DNA of 64,000 nt from Deltaproteobacteria bacterium (GTDB lineage: Bacteria > BMS3Abin14), in NCBI GenBank assembly GCA_013151915.1, contig JAADHJ010000016.1, positions 1 through 64,000 of the forward strand, in the 5' to 3' direction. A program made the translations under genes and the position numbers. Of the stretch, positions 61,912 to 64,000 are shown one piece after another. The stretch's first letter is position 1. Every line of letters begins with the position of its first letter. The notes below the pieces were generated by a model. That model was not told the origin of the DNA, ran no database searches, and saw only the letters and a list, made by a program, of their open reading frames with translations.

Positions 61912-61993
61912 TTGACATTGTTAAATTTGTTATGCTAAAAAAAACGGTGAGTTCCCGAATAGTTACAAAGTTGATGGGCTTGCAGAAAATCCG

Positions 61994-62908
61994 GTGCCTT
62001 TTTCCGCCAAGGTTGTTCAGGATGATATTTTGACAGAAGGCGACACCCCGGGAATGGATTTACTCCCTTCTGAGGATGTTTGGGCTTTTGAGGCGCTCAA
62101 GGAACTTCTCATGGGGGAGAAGGGTTTTGACCTGGAGGCGTACAAGGTTCGATGCATCCTACGAAGGATATATCTTCGTGTGCGTTCGAAAGGGTTTCCC
62201 AGCCTTGGTCAATATTTCAAGGTTTTGAACAGGAACCCGGAGGAACTGGAAAGACTTTTTCAGTACCTGACTATCAACGTTACCGAGTTTTTCCGTAACC
62301 CTTCAGCCTTCCGTTACCTTTATGAACGGATTCTGCCGGCGCTGCTTGCCGAACGGGTCGGAAGGGGCGTAATTAACATCTGGAGCGCCGGCTGTTCAAG
62401 CGGTGAGGAGCCGTACAGCCTGGCTATTCTGGTCCTCGAGGTAATGAAAAACCTGGGTGTGCGCAACGCTTTTCATATACTTGCGACGGATGTGGACGTG
62501 GCAGTGCTTGCACGGGCCGAGACCGGCCGATATTCCGCTGACGCATTGAAAAACGCCACCGAGGAGGAAAAGTCCCGATATTTTATTCCCGACGGCGATG
62601 GCTACCTGATAGGAAAAAAACCGAAGGGGCTGGTAACATTCAGGGCCGCGAATTTGTTGGTAGATCCTCCAGGGGAAAAACAGGACTTGATTTTGTGCAG
62701 AAACCTGTTGATATATCTCTCCAGAGAAAAGCAGGAAAAGGTTATCTCAAACTTTGCCGGCGATATGCGGCCCGGCGGATACCTGATGCTGGGAAAGGCC
62801 GAAACGCTCATTGGCCGGAGCCGGTTATATTACCAGAATATCTCCCCCACGGAGAGGATCTATCGGAAACGTGACGTCCCTCTTGAAGGGGACAATCCCA
62901 CCCCCTGA
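61994..62908 (+). CDS. cheR: CheR-type chemoreceptor methyltransferase
   Basis: S-adenosylmethionine-dependent methylation of receptor glutamates. Up to 304 residues. N-terminal helical domain ~30-100 (ILRRIYLRVRSKGFPSLGQY, LTINVTEFFRNPSAFRYL), then the SAM domain with INIWSAGCSSGEEPYSLAIL, HILATDVDVAVLARAETGRY and DLILCRNLLIYLSREKQEKV. A GTG at 61994 opens the frame; an ATG at 62054 (MDLLPSEDVW) is an equally good start. Placed directly before a chemoreceptor gene. Confidence 0.92.
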   Translation: MPFSAKVVQDDILTEGDTPGMDLLPSEDVWAFEALKELLMGEKGFDLEAYKVRCILRRIYLRVRSKGFPSLGQYFKVLNRNPEELERLFQYLTINVTEFFRNPSAFRYLYERILPALLAERVGRGVINIWSAGCSSGEEPYSLAILVLEVMKNLGVRNAFHILATDVDVAVLARAETGRYSADALKNATEEEKSRYFIPDGDGYLIGKKPKGLVTFRAANLLVDPPGEKQDLILCRNLLIYLSREKQEKVISNFAGDMRPGGYLMLGKAETLIGRSRLYYQNISPTERIYRKRDVPLEGDNPTP

Positions 62909-62945
62909 TGTTGTTAGGGGCCCATAGGCAAAGGAGCTTCCAGGC

Positions 62946-64000
62946 ATGAGAATGGAAATGAAATACAAACTGATCCTGTCCTTCCTCATGGTGATCGCTG
63001 TGGTGGTTTTTGTTCCCTTTCTGTTCGACCTATTAAACGTCAAGGGGGGATGGAGCCAGCTCGGCTCAACTTCAGCGGCAATCGCAGTCGGCCTTATCCT
63101 GGGAAGCGTGGTTTCTACCAGTATAACCCGCGACCTGCGTGAAATGAGGGATGTGGCCATTAAGATAAGCAGGGGCGATCTCACGCAGGATCTATCCCCG
63201 CTGGAGAAACACTTTGAGGATGAAATAACCGATCTCCGGGCAGCTATTCGTGTTATGGTCCAGCGGCTGGCCCTCATGGTCAAGGAGGTGACCGGTTCGT
63301 CCGTTGAAGTCCATGAATCGGCCCAGACACTCTCGGCAACCGCGGAGGAGATGAATGCCTCCACCGAGGAGATAGCCGCGGCTATTGACGGGATCAGCAA
63401 GGGTGCGGAAACTCAGGCAACCCAGGTGGAGAAGATGGTAACGACCATTCGGCAGATGGCGTCCAGCCTCGAGTCCATGGCCGAAAAATCCAGGGAATCG
63501 GCCAAAATTTCCACGGAGGCAGGCTATACCGCCCAAGCGGGCAGTAAGCATACGGAAAGCGCCGTCAATAAGCTTAAGCAGGTCTTTGACACCGTTTCCC
63601 GCGCCAGTGGGACGGTCACCGGATTCAGCGAGCGGAGCAAAGAGATCGGTGAAATCGTCGACATCATCACCGGGGTTGCACAACAGACAACCCTCCTGGC
63701 TTTGAATGCCACCATCGAGGCTGCAAGAGCCGGTGACTACGGCCGCGGATTCGCGGTGGTGGCAGAGGAAGTTCGTAAGCTCGCGGAGAACACCGGACAG
63801 TTCGCTGAAAAAATCTCCGGTATTGTAGGAAGACTCCAGAATGAGACGGAACAGGTTCTTCTCTCTATGAAAGATGTCGGGGGGGTCCTGGACGAAGGCC
63901 AGGAGATTGTTCAGACCATGGGCGGAGCGTTGGAGGATATCGTGAAGATCGTCATGGAAACCACGAGCGGCGCCCAGGAGGTCTCACAGATTACTGAAGC
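62946..64000 (+). CDS. Methyl-accepting chemotaxis protein, 5' part
   Basis: Runs off the window end; about 351 codons are present. Two membrane segments near the N-terminus ([19 protein letters not shown] and [18 protein letters not shown]) are separated by only ~20 residues, so there is almost no periplasmic sensor domain. A HAMP-like linker ([20 protein letters not shown]) and the signalling coiled coil follow. Its tip is clear: [20 protein letters not shown] then [20 protein letters not shown] and RKLAENT. AAAGGAG precedes the ATG. Probably senses an internal or membrane cue and is methylated by the CheR encoded just upstream. Confidence 0.95.
   Translation, partial: MRMEMKYKLILSFLMVIAVVVFVPFLFDLLNVKGGWSQLGSTSAAIAVGLILGSVVSTSITRDLREMRDVAIKISRGDLTQDLSPLEKHFEDEITDLRAAIRVMVQRLALMVKEVTGSSVEVHESAQTLSATAEEMNASTEEIAAAIDGISKGAETQATQVEKMVTTIRQMASSLESMAEKSRESAKISTEAGYTAQAGSKHTESAVNKLKQVFDTVSRASGTVTGFSERSKEIGEIVDIITGVAQQTTLLALNATIEAARAGDYGRGFAVVAEEVRKLAENTGQFAEKISGIVGRLQNETEQVLLSMKDVGGVLDEGQEIVQTMGGALEDIVKIVMETTSGAQEVSQITE

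Overview
The window looks like a chromosome segment of a Gram-negative bacterium. A Desulfobacterota or other deltaproteobacterium-like lineage is the best guess. This rests on gene content only: a DapL-type lysine pathway, a CFI-box C-terminal sorting motif, a PocR/HD-GYP protein, a PATAN (DUF4388) response regulator, NikR, HslUV, LptM-like and BamD-like lipoproteins, and a dGK-type deoxynucleoside kinase. No rRNA or taxonomic marker settles it. I see no prophage, no transposase and no CRISPR array.

Layout. (i) 1-541: the 3' end of a surface protein, broken by a one-base frameshift. (ii) 708-16968, minus strand: a biosynthetic run read as argB-argD-argF-argG-argH-lptM-lysA-dapF-dapA-dapB-dapL-folK-dgk, then panB-panC-panD-rtcB after a terminator. 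(iii) 17404-29121, minus strand: a double-GAF pseudo-receiver protein, hslU-hslV-xerC, trmFO-topA, dprA and rnr. (iv) 29234-34317: tRNA-Leu(CAG), a HAD phosphatase, endonuclease IV plus a LysE-type exporter, an AT-hook protein, NikR, tRNA-Val(CAC) and a DUF1178 protein. (v) 34605-42834: clpB, a hybrid histidine kinase, then gap-pgk-tpiA-secG. (vi) 43101-47560, minus strand: a LysM protein, a TPR protein, a BamD-like lipoprotein, a 35-residue RCKP rubredoxin-like protein, a PerR/Fur regulator and a small membrane protein. (vii) 48293-64000: tRNA-Leu(GAG), galU-hsp20-lon, and a dense signalling block of three histidine kinases, an HD-GYP protein, a PATAN regulator, a degenerate small-GTPase-like protein, a KtrB-type K+ channel subunit, CheR and the start of a methyl-accepting chemotaxis protein.

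The most striking feature is not a gene. A multi-hairpin intergenic element (called HPE here) occurs about twenty times, complete or in part. On its reading strand it carries up to five consecutive hairpins: (a) TTGATGACTTC/GAAGTCATCAA, (b) GCGCCC/GGGCGC, (c) CAAATC/GATTTG, (d) GGAAAGTGAAAA/TTTTCGCTTTCC, (e) TAAAAAGCCAT/ATGGACTTTTTA. The strand given for HPE features is the one on which a comes first. Stems show compensatory changes between copies, hairpin c comes in several lengths, most copies share the direction of the neighbouring genes, and at least six genes take their stop codon from the element. Other short repeat families fill the longer gene-free stretches.

Most genes are packed head to tail with 4-14 bp overlaps, so co-transcription is likely within each block. 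Start codons were moved inward from the longest reading frame wherever a Shine-Dalgarno sequence or family alignment from memory favoured it. Several long frames begin inside HPE copies and are not real N-termini.
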